Both the position numbers and the translations under genes were made by a program. Source: Nocardia shimofusensis NBRC 100134 (GTDB lineage: Bacteria > Actinomycetota > Actinomycetes > Mycobacteriales > Mycobacteriaceae). Taken from it: 64,000 nt of DNA. The notes below the pieces were generated by a model. That model was not told where the DNA came from, did no database searches, and worked only from the letters and a program-made list of their open reading frames with translations. The DNA lies in contig NZ_BDBT01000013.1 in assembly GCF_001613125.1 (NCBI RefSeq), forward strand, positions 93,012-157,011, written 5' to 3'. Below, in pieces: positions 52,681 to 60,838 of the stretch; the stretch's first letter is position 1; each line of letters opens with the position of its first letter.

Positions 52681-52914
52681 CTAGTCGTCGATCTCGAAGC
52701 GCTTGAAGCGTGAGGTCGCGCCCGCGGTGAGGCGGACGGACGAGCGGGAGACGCCGAAGTGGGCGGCCAGGAGTTCGACGGCGGCCTTGTTGGCCTTGCC
52801 CTCGACGGCGGGGGCTCGGACGTAGAGGGTCAGCGTGCCGTCTTCGGCGGTCTCGACGAGCGGGCCCTTACGGCTGTTCGGTTTGATCGTCGCGCGCACC
52901 ACGGTCGGCGGCAC
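52681..52914 (-). CDS. DUF167/YggU-family protein
   Basis: 77 residues from GTG. The pattern IKPNSRKGP, then LYVRAPAVEGKANKAAVELLAAHFGV, and RLTAGATSRFKRFEI is diagnostic of DUF167 (YggU). Function unknown. Its start lies inside the end of the upstream DUF4349 gene: 47 bases overlap in a different frame, longer than the usual 1-4 base overlaps here. Later GTG starts exist but would cut the conserved N-terminus. Confidence 0.88.
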   Translation of the reverse strand: MPPTVVRATIKPNSRKGPLVETAEDGTLTLYVRAPAVEGKANKAAVELLAAHFGVSRSSVRLTAGATSRFKRFEIDD

Positions 52915-53884
52915 CGGAACCTCCTGTCGTTTCGGGCTCTTCGACGGTCGTGGCCTTGTCGGCGGCGTCGGGTGCGGTCTTTCCGGGCGTCGTCGAGTTC
53001 TCGATCCGGGCGGCGGGCCGGTGCGCGGCGGGCCGGGGACCGCGGACCAGCCTGCGCACCAGCCACCACAACGCGCCGAGCACGGCCAGGAAGCCCAGCC
53101 ACGGAATCGCCCTGCCCACGAACACGATCGCGTCCTGCAGCCAGTCGATCAGCGAGTTCCAGCCCGCCACCACGCCGTCGAGGAAGGTGTCGGGGCCGTC
53201 GCCGCCGGAACCGTTGTCGGGGGCGGTGATCGAGATGGTGAGGGTGGACAGCGCGACCTGGTCGTCGAGGCGGCGCTGCTGGGCGGTGAGGCTGTCCAGT
53301 TCGCCCTGGCGGCTGCCGAGCGCCTCTTCGGCGTCGATCAGGTCGGCGGTGCTGCTCGCGGTCGCGATCAGCGCGCGCAGGCGGTCGACGGAGGCCTGCA
53401 GCGCCTTGATGCGAGCGTCGAGGTCCTCCCACTGCATGGTCACGTCGTCGCGGTTGGTGCTGACCCTGGTGACCTCGCCGACGCCGCCCAGGCCGTCGAC
53501 AAAAGCGTCGGTGCGATCGGCGGGCACTCGGACGGTGAGCGTGGCCGAGGGGTCGGTGTCGTCGGTGTCCGGCTGTTCGGTGCGGCTGTCGATCCGGCCG
53601 TCCACGGCCCGCACCTGATCGGCGACCCGGCCCGCGGCGGCGACCGGGTCATCGGAGGTGATGTCGACGCTGCCGGTGATGACTTCCTTGCGTTCCACCG
53701 TGTCATCGGGGGCGCTGTCGGACGGCGACGGAGCCTGCTCGCGCAGGCCGGGGGAAATCGCGGGCGCCGCGGTGCCCATGTCCGGTCGGTAGGGCGCGCC
53801 GCCGCTGCCGCCCTCGTCGCTACCGCAGGAGACGAGCAGTACAGAACCGAGCAGGGCGACACACAGGACCGCGAGCTTGCGCAT
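52868..53884 (-). CDS. DUF4349 lipoprotein with C-terminal membrane segment
   Basis: 338 residues. Lipobox LLVSC with Cys20 marks a lipoprotein. The DUF4349 core follows (VITGSVDITSDDPVAAAGRV, then a coiled-coil segment DLDARIKALQASVDRLRALI and LIDAEEALGSRQGELDSL). A hydrophobic segment (AIPWLGFLAVLGALWWLVRR) near residue 265 gives a second membrane contact, and the tail is charged and disordered. Function unknown; probably an envelope protein. Confidence 0.88.
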   Translation of the reverse strand: MRKLAVLCVALLGSVLLVSCGSDEGGSGGAPYRPDMGTAAPAISPGLREQAPSPSDSAPDDTVERKEVITGSVDITSDDPVAAAGRVADQVRAVDGRIDSRTEQPDTDDTDPSATLTVRVPADRTDAFVDGLGGVGEVTRVSTNRDDVTMQWEDLDARIKALQASVDRLRALIATASSTADLIDAEEALGSRQGELDSLTAQQRRLDDQVALSTLTISITAPDNGSGGDGPDTFLDGVVAGWNSLIDWLQDAIVFVGRAIPWLGFLAVLGALWWLVRRLVRGPRPAAHRPAARIENSTTPGKTAPDAADKATTVEEPETTGGSGAADRGARDDQTEQP

Positions 53885-53932
53885 GCCTCGAAGCGTAGCG
53901 GCCGGATCGCGAAAGCCGAATCACTCGACTGC

Positions 53933-54796
53933 TCACGCCACCCGTTCGATCGCCCGCACCCGGATCGTCGGTGACCCGCGGTGACTCAGCAACCGCCGCG
54001 ACAACGGTGGCACGCGCGGTTCGTGGCGGGCCGACCAGGCGCGCAAGGCCTCGGCCAGCGCCGGGCCGTAGCCGATGGTGACGGCGTACCGATCGGCCGC
54101 GGACTCGGCCCCGCGCGAATATGCCGCGCGCGCCAGGGGTTCGACGGCCAGCACCACCGCGAGTACGACGACGCCGGGGAGTCCCAGCCGATGTCCGAAG
54201 ATCAGCAGCAACGCGGGCAACAGCAGCGAGGCGAGCACGGCGCGCACCGGCATGGCGTAGGCGCCGAGTACGTCGAGCGGTTTACCGAGCAGTCCGAGCA
54301 GCCGCCACAGCACCGTGCCCGGCCAAGCGCACCACTCCCGACACAACCGCAACCGCGGGTCCGCGCCCGCGTGCTGACCGAGCGACTGGGCGAGCAGCGC
54401 CCGGATCTGCGGTGCGGGCAGATGCTCGAGCGCCCAGGTGGTGACGGCCAGGGCGCGGGCGGGGGCGGCCTGCGCGCTGACCCGGTCGGTGTCCTGCACC
54501 CAGAGCGGATAGTTCTCACCGGGCACGCCCGAATCACCGGCGACGGTGTGCCATTCGCGATCGAGCCGCAGGGCTTCGGCGGTGTCCGGGCGGCGGCAGT
54601 CGTGCAGGATCGTGGCGACTTTCTCCCGCTCCGGCGCGTACCAGGCGACCCAGACCAGCACGACCCCGTACAGCAGCCACGCGCCACCCACCGCCAGCAC
54701 GGCCCAGGAGCCCCACAGGGCGCCCGCCGTACCCGCGATCAGCAGGCTGAGCAGGACGGTCGGCAGCGTCAGCACCGACGCGACGATCACAGACAC
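53933..54796 (-). CDS. Degenerate M48-like membrane peptidase homologue
   Basis: 287 residues from GTG. Two hydrophobic segments at the N-terminus and two near 180-225 frame a soluble loop, as in M48 (HtpX/Ste24-like) peptidases. Where HExxH is expected the sequence reads LLAQSLGQHAGADPR, keeping only the last His; the second site reads RGAESAADRYAVTIGYGPAL, similar to the ExxxD of M48. It therefore looks like a catalytically dead member. Alternative: an unrelated membrane protein with chance similarity. Confidence 0.6.
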   Translation of the reverse strand: MSVIVASVLTLPTVLLSLLIAGTAGALWGSWAVLAVGGAWLLYGVVLVWVAWYAPEREKVATILHDCRRPDTAEALRLDREWHTVAGDSGVPGENYPLWVQDTDRVSAQAAPARALAVTTWALEHLPAPQIRALLAQSLGQHAGADPRLRLCREWCAWPGTVLWRLLGLLGKPLDVLGAYAMPVRAVLASLLLPALLLIFGHRLGLPGVVVLAVVLAVEPLARAAYSRGAESAADRYAVTIGYGPALAEALRAWSARHEPRVPPLSRRLLSHRGSPTIRVRAIERVA

Positions 54797-54850
54797 GAGG
54801 GATCATCGTACGGATCGCCGCACCATGTGAGCACCGAGTTCGAATTCGGG

Positions 54851-57800
54851 TCAACGGAAATCGCGTGAGGTCGAGGCCGTGCCGAGCCGCAGTTGCGCCA
54901 CGTGGTCGGCGAGCACGCTGACCGCGCCCTCGGCGTTCTGTACCCGACCGCGCACCAGCAGCGCCGAAGACCCTTGCGCCAGTGCGCGATACCGCTTCCA
55001 CAACCCGGGCGAGCAGACGACGTTCACCATTCCGGTCTCGTCCTCCAGATTGAGGAAGGTGACCCCACCCGCGGTCGCCGGGCGCTGCCGGTGGGTGACC
55101 GCGCCGCCGACCAGGACACGGGAGCCGTCGGGGACATCGAGCAATCCGGCAGCCGGGACCACCCCGAGATCGTTCATCCGCGCCCGCAGGAACTCGGTCG
55201 GATAGCTACCGGGCGAGACACCCGTGGCCCACACGTCGGCGGCGGCCAGTTCCAGCGCGCTCATGCCGGGCAGGGCGGGTGCGACGGTGGCCGCGCCGGT
55301 GCCGGGCAGGCGGTTCGCGCGTTCCCCCGCCGCCGCGCCCGCCGCCCACAGCGCTTCCCGCCTGCTGATGCCGAGACTGCCGAGCGCGCCCGCGGTGGCC
55401 AGCGATTCCGCTTGCGCGACGGTGAGTTCCACGCGGCCGGTGAGGTCGAGGAACGAGGTGTAGGGGCCACTCGCCCGAGCCGCGACGATCCGTTCGGCCA
55501 GGTCGTCGCCGAGGTGACGGACCGCGGCCAGTCCCAGCCTGACCTCGGTGCCGCCCGCCTCCAGATCCGCCTCGGCGCGACTGGCGTTGATATCGGGACC
55601 GTGCACCCGGACCCCGTGCCTGCGCGCGTCGGCGACCAGCGATTGCGGCGAGTAGAAGCCCATCGGCTGCGCGCGCAGCAGCCCGGCGCAGAACGCGGCG
55701 GGATGGTGCAGCTTGAACCAGGCCGAATAGAACACCAGCGCCGCGAAGCTCTGCGAATGACTTTCCGGGAAGCCGAAATCGGCGAAGGCGTAGAGCTTGT
55801 CGTAGATGCGGTCGGCGACCGCGCCGGTGATGCCGTGCAGGTCGGCCATGCCTTGGTAGAGACGGTCCTTCAGACGGCGCATCCGTTCGGGCGAGCGCTT
55901 GGACCCCATCGCACGACGCAATTGGTCGGCTTCGGCGGCACTGAAGCCGGCGATGTCGACGGCCATCTGCATGAGCTGTTCCTGGAACAGCGGCACGCCG
56001 AGGGTGCGGCCGAGCGAATTCGCCAGCGCCGGATGATCGTAGGTCACCTCCTCGGCGCCGTTGCGGCGGCGGATGTAGGGGTGCACCGAGCCGCCCTGGA
56101 TGGGGCCGGGGCGGATCAGCGCGACCTCGACCACCAGGTCGTAGAACTCGCGCGGCTTCAACCGGGGCAGGGTCGCCATCTGCGCGCGCGACTCCACCTG
56201 GAACACCCCGACCGAGTCCGCGCGCGAGAGCATCTCGTACACGGCGGGCTCCTGCAGATCGAGTTCGTGCAGCCGTACCTCGATGCCTTTGTGCTCGCGC
56301 ACCAGGTCGATCATGTAGTGCAGCGCCGAGAGCATGCCGAGCCCGAGCAGGTCGAACTTCACCAGCCCTACGGCCGCGCAGTCGTCCTTGTCCCATTGCA
56401 GGACGCTGCGTCCGGGCATGCGCGCCCACTCCACCGGGCAGACGTCGGCGATGGGCCGGTCGCAGATCACCATGCCGCCGGAGTGGATGCCCAGGTGCCG
56501 GGGCAGCCCCTCGATGTCGGCGGCCAGGCGCAGCACCGGTTCGGGGATGTCGGTGCCGGTCTCGGCGCCCACCCCGCGCCAGCGGCTGACCTGCTTGCTC
56601 CAGGCGTCCTGCAGGCCGGGCGGGAAGCCGAGCGCCTTGGCCGCGTCGCGCACCGCCGACTTGCCCCGGTAGGTGATCACATTCGCCACCTGCGCGGCGT
56701 ACTCGCGCCCGTAGCGGGCGTAGACGTGCTGGATCACCTCCTCCCGGCGATCGGACTCGATGTCGACGTCGATATCGGGCGGTCCGTCACGCTCCGGGGA
56801 GAGGAAGCGTTCGAACAGCAACTCGTTGGCGACCGGGTCGACATTGGTGATGCCCAGCGCGAAGCAGACCGCGGAGTTGGCGGCCGATCCCCGGCCCTGG
56901 CACAGGATGGCGTGGCGCTCGCAGAAGCCGACGATGTCGTGCACGACCAGGAAGTACCCCGGGAAACCCAGGGTGGTGACGACCTCGAGTTCGTGTTCGA
57001 TCTGCCGGTAGGCGGGCGGGTTGGTGTGTGGGGGGCCGTAGCGGCGGGCCGCGCCGCGCATGGTCAGCTCGCGCAGCCAGGAGTTCTCGTCGTGCCCCTC
57101 GGGCACCTCGAAGGGCGGCAGTTGCGGGGCGATCAGGCGCAGGTCGAACGCGCATTCGCGGGCGAGCGCGGCGGCTTGCGCGACCGCGCGCGGGCATTGC
57201 GCGAACAGCCGGGCCATCTCCGCGCCGGACCGCAGATGCGCGCCACCGACCGGGGCCAGCCAGCCCGCCGCCTCGTCCAGGCTGCGCCGGGCCCGGACCG
57301 CCGCCAGCGCCATCGCCCGGTGCCGCTGGTCCGGGCCGGCGAAATGCGCGCCGGTGGTGGCCAGGACCGGCAGGCCGAGGCGGTCGGCGAGCGCGATGAG
57401 CCCGGCGTTGCGTTCGTCGTCCTCGGGGATGCCGTGGTGGGTGAGCTCCACGCTCACCCGATCGGGGCCGAACCGGTCGACCAGATCGCGCAGCGCCGCC
57501 TCGGCTCGGGGCAGACCGGTGTCGGCGGCAGTCAGGTCCGCGGCGAGCGCGGAGCGCAGGTGGCCTTTGCGGCAACCGGTGAGGATGTGCCAGTGCCCAC
57601 CCGCGGCGGCGGTGAGCCGGTCGTAGTCGTAGCGGAGGATGCCCTTCTCCCCCGCCGCCAGATGCGCGGCGGCGATCTCGCGCGAGAGCCTGCGGTAGCC
57701 CTCCTGACCTCGGGCCAGCACCAGCAGGTGCGGGCCGGGCGGGTCGGGATCACCGGTGCGCGGGGCGGAGTCCGGAGCCGATTGCGCACCGAGGGACAGT

Positions 57801-58168
57801 TCCGCACCGAAAACCGTGGCGATACCCCACTCCTGGGCCGCTTCGGCGAAGCGCACGGTGCCGTAGAAACCGTCGTGATCGGTGAGCGCGATGGCCTCCA
57901 GGCCGAGCCGCACCGCCTCCTCGACCATTTCCTCCGGCGTGCTCGCGCCGTCGAGGAAGCTGTAGGCCGAGTGCGCGTGCAGTTCGGCGTAGGCGACGGC
58001 GGGACTCTCGGCGGCGGCGATCGGCGCGGGCCGGTAGGGCTCGCGGTGGTGGGACCAGGCCGGGCTGTCGCCGCCGTCGCCCGGGGTGTCGGCGGCGCGT
58101 GTGCCGGGGCGCCCGGAGAGCACCCGTTCCAGCTCCGTCCACGAGGGCGGGCCGGAGTCCCAGGCCAC
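54851..58168 (-). CDS. dnaE2: Error-prone DNA polymerase III alpha subunit DnaE2
   Basis: 1105 residues from GTG. N-terminal PHP domain (YAELHAHSAYSFLDGAS, LTDHDGFYGTV), polymerase active site with PDIDVDIESDRREEVI near residue 465, helix-hairpin-helix and a C-terminal OB fold (GMVNVVCSPGLW, LLVRGRVQNAEGAVSVLADHV). DnaE2 performs mutagenic translesion synthesis with ImuB and ImuA' in mycobacteria under LexA control. It starts 10 bp after a TPR gene that follows a LexA-like box; imuB is 4.5 kb away. Confidence 0.95.
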   Translation of the reverse strand: MAWDSGPPSWTELERVLSGRPGTRAADTPGDGGDSPAWSHHREPYRPAPIAAAESPAVAYAELHAHSAYSFLDGASTPEEMVEEAVRLGLEAIALTDHDGFYGTVRFAEAAQEWGIATVFGAELSLGAQSAPDSAPRTGDPDPPGPHLLVLARGQEGYRRLSREIAAAHLAAGEKGILRYDYDRLTAAAGGHWHILTGCRKGHLRSALAADLTAADTGLPRAEAALRDLVDRFGPDRVSVELTHHGIPEDDERNAGLIALADRLGLPVLATTGAHFAGPDQRHRAMALAAVRARRSLDEAAGWLAPVGGAHLRSGAEMARLFAQCPRAVAQAAALARECAFDLRLIAPQLPPFEVPEGHDENSWLRELTMRGAARRYGPPHTNPPAYRQIEHELEVVTTLGFPGYFLVVHDIVGFCERHAILCQGRGSAANSAVCFALGITNVDPVANELLFERFLSPERDGPPDIDVDIESDRREEVIQHVYARYGREYAAQVANVITYRGKSAVRDAAKALGFPPGLQDAWSKQVSRWRGVGAETGTDIPEPVLRLAADIEGLPRHLGIHSGGMVICDRPIADVCPVEWARMPGRSVLQWDKDDCAAVGLVKFDLLGLGMLSALHYMIDLVREHKGIEVRLHELDLQEPAVYEMLSRADSVGVFQVESRAQMATLPRLKPREFYDLVVEVALIRPGPIQGGSVHPYIRRRNGAEEVTYDHPALANSLGRTLGVPLFQEQLMQMAVDIAGFSAAEADQLRRAMGSKRSPERMRRLKDRLYQGMADLHGITGAVADRIYDKLYAFADFGFPESHSQSFAALVFYSAWFKLHHPAAFCAGLLRAQPMGFYSPQSLVADARRHGVRVHGPDINASRAEADLEAGGTEVRLGLAAVRHLGDDLAERIVAARASGPYTSFLDLTGRVELTVAQAESLATAGALGSLGISRREALWAAGAAAGERANRLPGTGAATVAPALPGMSALELAAADVWATGVSPGSYPTEFLRARMNDLGVVPAAGLLDVPDGSRVLVGGAVTHRQRPATAGGVTFLNLEDETGMVNVVCSPGLWKRYRALAQGSSALLVRGRVQNAEGAVSVLADHVAQLRLGTASTSRDFR

Positions 58169-58178
58169 GGCCGCGCTC

Positions 58179-58634
58179 CTACGCGCTGCGCAGGCGCTGG
58201 GTCGCGCCCGCGTGCACGGCTTCCTCGACCCGGTCCAGGCCGGTGCGGATCAGCTCGCCGTAGTCGTCCTCGGCGAGGATGCGCAGGTGGCCGCGGGCGA
58301 TCGCCAGTTGCATGCGCGCGGCGTCGAAATCGCCGACGCGGCGATGGCTGTCGGCCAGGTTCAGATACAGCGAGGGCAGGAAGCAGCGCATCCCCTCGTC
58401 CAGGGCGACGCCGGGGCTGAAGATCGCGGCGAGAGCGCGCTGATCCCAGGCCAGCGCCTCGAAGTCGTCGTCCTGGAGAACAGCCAGATGATGGGCGACC
58501 ACGCAGCGTTGTAGTGGCGCCGCGACGGGATCGAGCTCGTCCCACAGCGCCCCGAGCGCCTTGCGCGCTGCCTCCGGGTTATCGCTGCCGAGCCGCACCG
58601 CGGCAAAGATGTCCGCCATCCGATCGTCCGCCAT
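58179..58634 (-). CDS. TPR-like protein, first gene of the dnaE2 operon
   Basis: 151 residues from ATG 58634 (ATG 58619 is an alternative). Helical throughout; one tetratricopeptide-type repeat is recognised (LPSLYLNLADSHRRVGDFDAARMQLAIAR) with a likely second one before it. Such repeats mediate protein contacts. Only 10 bp lead into dnaE2 and a LexA-like box lies 11 bp before the ATG, so it should be made with the mutagenic polymerase upon DNA damage. Function unknown; a partner or regulator of DnaE2 is a reasonable guess. Confidence 0.75.
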   Translation of the reverse strand: MADDRMADIFAAVRLGSDNPEAARKALGALWDELDPVAAPLQRCVVAHHLAVLQDDDFEALAWDQRALAAIFSPGVALDEGMRCFLPSLYLNLADSHRRVGDFDAARMQLAIARGHLRILAEDDYGELIRTGLDRVEEAVHAGATQRLRSA

Positions 58635-58645
58635 GCGCACGAGTA

Positions 58646-58661
58646 TCGCACATATGTTCGA
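58646..58661 (-). promoter_or_regulatory. LexA (SOS) box of the TPR-dnaE2 operon
   Basis: Read on the minus strand it is TCGAACATATGTGCGA, one mismatch from the actinobacterial SOS box TCGAAC-N4-GTTCGA. It ends 11 bp before the TPR ATG. dnaE2 is LexA-regulated in M. tuberculosis, so the position fits established biology. Confidence 0.75.
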
Positions 58662-58814
58662 AGGTTTCGAGCCGCATTCGACAGCGTTCTGCTGCCGCCC
58701 TTCCGGGGCGACAGCAACGAAACAGCAAGCCTCTGGGCGAGTTCCCGCCGACCGGAATCTCCCGAGGCCGGAGCGGGTGTCGGCACAATGAAGGAGAGGC
58801 GAACCTCTTGGCCT

Positions 58815-58838
58815 CGAACTTACTTTGGAGTAAGTTCG
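58815..58838. promoter_or_regulatory. Perfect 10-bp inverted repeat upstream of SDR
   Basis: CGAACTTACT (58815-58824), TTGG, AGTAAGTTCG (58829-58838). The arms are exact complements. It lies 51 bp before the SDR ATG at 58889, the usual place of an operator. The dyad shape with 4-base centre is like TetR-family sites. CGAAC/GTTCG ends resemble LexA half-sites, but their 14-base spacing excludes an SOS box. Confidence 0.62.
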
Positions 58839-58888
58839 GACTCGGCGGGCAGCCGTTCGGCGCCCCATCCGTTCATCGAGGAGCGACC

Positions 58889-59824
58889 ATGGCCCCAGCT
58901 GCGCAGCACCGGCGAGAACTCGCGGGCAGGCATGTGCTCGTCACCGGCGCCTCCTCCGGTATCGGCCGGGCCGCCGCCGTGATGATCGCCGAGCACGGCG
59001 CCACCGTATTCCTGCTGGCCCGTCGCGGCGAGGAACTGGTCACCGTCGTGGATGAGATCCGCGCGGCCGGTGGCGCCGCGTACGGCTACCAGTGCGACAT
59101 CACCGACGACGAATCCGTCGAGCACACCATGAAGACCATCCTCGACGAGCACGAGCGCGTCGACATGCTGGTCAACAACGCCGGTCGCAGCATCCGCCGC
59201 GCCATCCACCGCTCCACCGACCGCCTGCACGACTACGAGCGCACGATGGCGGTCAACTACTTCGGCGCGCTGCGGGTGACCTTCGCGGTGCTGCCCGGCA
59301 TGCGCGAACGCCGGTTCGGCCACATCGTGCAGATCAGCAGCGCGGGCGTCCAGGCCACCACGCCCCGGTTCTCGGCCTACCTGGCCAGCAAGGCCGCGCT
59401 GGACAAGTTCACCGAGGTGGCGGCGGTCGAGACGATGGCCGACGGGGTCACCTTCACCACCATCCACATGCCGCTGGTCCGCACGCCGATGATCGCCCCG
59501 ACCGGACGGCAGGGACCGTCGCGTTCGCCGGAATGGGCGGCCGCGCTCATCGTGCGCGCCCTGGCGGAGCGGCCCCGCCGCATCGACGTGCCGCTGGGCA
59601 CCATCGCCGAGTTCGGGGCGCTGTTCACCCCGAAGCTGCGCGACTTCGTCCTACACCGGTACTACCGCGCGATCCCCGATTCCCCCGCCGCCAAAGGCCT
59701 CGCCGACATCGAGCCGCAGACCGAGATCCCCGCCACCCGCCCGGCCGGCCGCTCCCGCGCCCGCCGGGTCACCGGCACCGCGTTGCGTCGTGCGGTCAAT
59801 CTGGTACCCGGCGTCTACTGGTAG
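58889..59824 (+). CDS. Short-chain dehydrogenase similar to the reductase domain of fatty acyl-CoA reductases
   Basis: 311 residues from ATG 58889 with GGAG before it. SDR motifs: TGASSGIGRAAAV, NNAGRSIRRAIH, ISSAG and YLASK. The NNAGRSIRR and YERTMAVNYFGALRVT blocks, VTFTTIHMPLVRTPMIAPT and the RAIPDSPAAKG tail match the C-terminal SDR domain of mycobacterial acyl-CoA reductases. Here it stands alone. Probable substrate is a long-chain aldehyde or acyl derivative. A palindrome upstream suggests dedicated regulation. Confidence 0.85.
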   Translation: MAPAAQHRRELAGRHVLVTGASSGIGRAAAVMIAEHGATVFLLARRGEELVTVVDEIRAAGGAAYGYQCDITDDESVEHTMKTILDEHERVDMLVNNAGRSIRRAIHRSTDRLHDYERTMAVNYFGALRVTFAVLPGMRERRFGHIVQISSAGVQATTPRFSAYLASKAALDKFTEVAAVETMADGVTFTTIHMPLVRTPMIAPTGRQGPSRSPEWAAALIVRALAERPRRIDVPLGTIAEFGALFTPKLRDFVLHRYYRAIPDSPAAKGLADIEPQTEIPATRPAGRSRARRVTGTALRRAVNLVPGVYW

Positions 59825-59899
59825 ACCGGCTCCGGCCCGCGCGGGTCACCCGCACCGCTACGGTGGGGTGTCCGAGTACCCCGCTCCACCGGAGGCGTC

Positions 59900-60700
59900 T
59901 TGCGGATCGTCGTTCGCGTACTGGCCGTTGTGATCACCCTGCTCTGCGGGATCGCGCCGACGGCGCTCGCCGCGCCGGAGCCCGCCCTCGACGAGACCAC
60001 CGCCCGCCGCATCGACGAACTGCTCGAGGTACGCGCGGCCTCGGTCGGCCTGCCCAAGGGCGAACTGCTCGAAGCGTTGTCGCGGCCGTTGCTCGGCACC
60101 CCGTACGGGGCGAACATGCTCATCGGCTCGGCCACCGAACCCGAACAGCTGGTGATCGACCTGCGCCGGGTGGACTGCTTCACCTACCTCGATTACATGG
60201 AGGCGCTCAGCCGAGCGAGCAACCGCGAGGAGTTCGTGCGCGCCCTCGTCGAGACCCGCTACACCGGCGGTCGGGTCGAATTCACCCACCGCAAGCACTT
60301 CTTCACCGACTGGGCGCACACCGACCGGATCGCCGCGACCGACATCACCGCCACTCTGAGCCCGAACGCGGTGACCGTCACCGAGCACCTCAACGCCAAG
60401 GCCGACGGCGGCGTCTACCTGCCGGGCCTGCCGGTCGTCGAACGCGACCTGACCTACATCCCGTCCGGCGCCGTCGACCGAGACGTCCTCGCGGGGCTGC
60501 GCACCGGCGACTACCTCGGCGCCTACGCCGACACCCCCGGTCTGGACGTCACCCACGTCGGCATCGTCGTCCGCACCCCCGACGGCGGCCTCTTCTTCCG
60601 CAACGCGTCCTCGCTGGCGGCGAACAACGCGGTAGTCGACAGCCCGCTGACCGACTACCTCGCCACCGTCCCCGGCATCATCGTCCTGCGTCACCGCTGA
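59900..60700 (+). CDS. Secreted DUF1460 (N-acetylmuramoyl-L-alanine amidase-like) protein
   Basis: 266 residues from TTG, with GGAGG 4 bases before it. A signal peptide is visible (VLAVVITLLCGIAPTALAAP). The DUF1460 pattern includes the catalytic Cys in VDCFTYLDYMEAL, HFFTDW, and a His in THVGIVVRTPDGGLFFRNASS. The family is related to NlpC/P60 cysteine peptidases and is thought to act on cell-wall peptides or muropeptides. Fully exported, no anchor seen. It follows the SDR by 75 bp. Confidence 0.85.
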   Translation: MRIVVRVLAVVITLLCGIAPTALAAPEPALDETTARRIDELLEVRAASVGLPKGELLEALSRPLLGTPYGANMLIGSATEPEQLVIDLRRVDCFTYLDYMEALSRASNREEFVRALVETRYTGGRVEFTHRKHFFTDWAHTDRIAATDITATLSPNAVTVTEHLNAKADGGVYLPGLPVVERDLTYIPSGAVDRDVLAGLRTGDYLGAYADTPGLDVTHVGIVVRTPDGGLFFRNASSLAANNAVVDSPLTDYLATVPGIIVLRHR

Positions 60701-60838
60701 TCTCCCGCACACCGACTCGACGACGCTCGGCGGTGCGAGCCGGGGCGGTGCGGGAGTTCAGCCCGGGACGGTGCCCGGTCGGGCAGGTGGATCGCCTGCC
60801 GGCCCCGCAATGCGTTACGGCGCAACGGGTGTTTCCGC
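60701..60838. other. Convergent intergenic region
   Basis: 138 bp between convergent stops. A weak CCGGG-ACGGTG-CCCGG hairpin near 60761-60776 could be a terminator; nothing else is seen. Confidence 0.3.

Noticed and set aside
58815..58838. Palindrome with CGAAC and GTTCG ends as a second LexA box
   Set aside because: The half-sites are 14 bases apart instead of 4, so LexA would not bind; treated as another operator.
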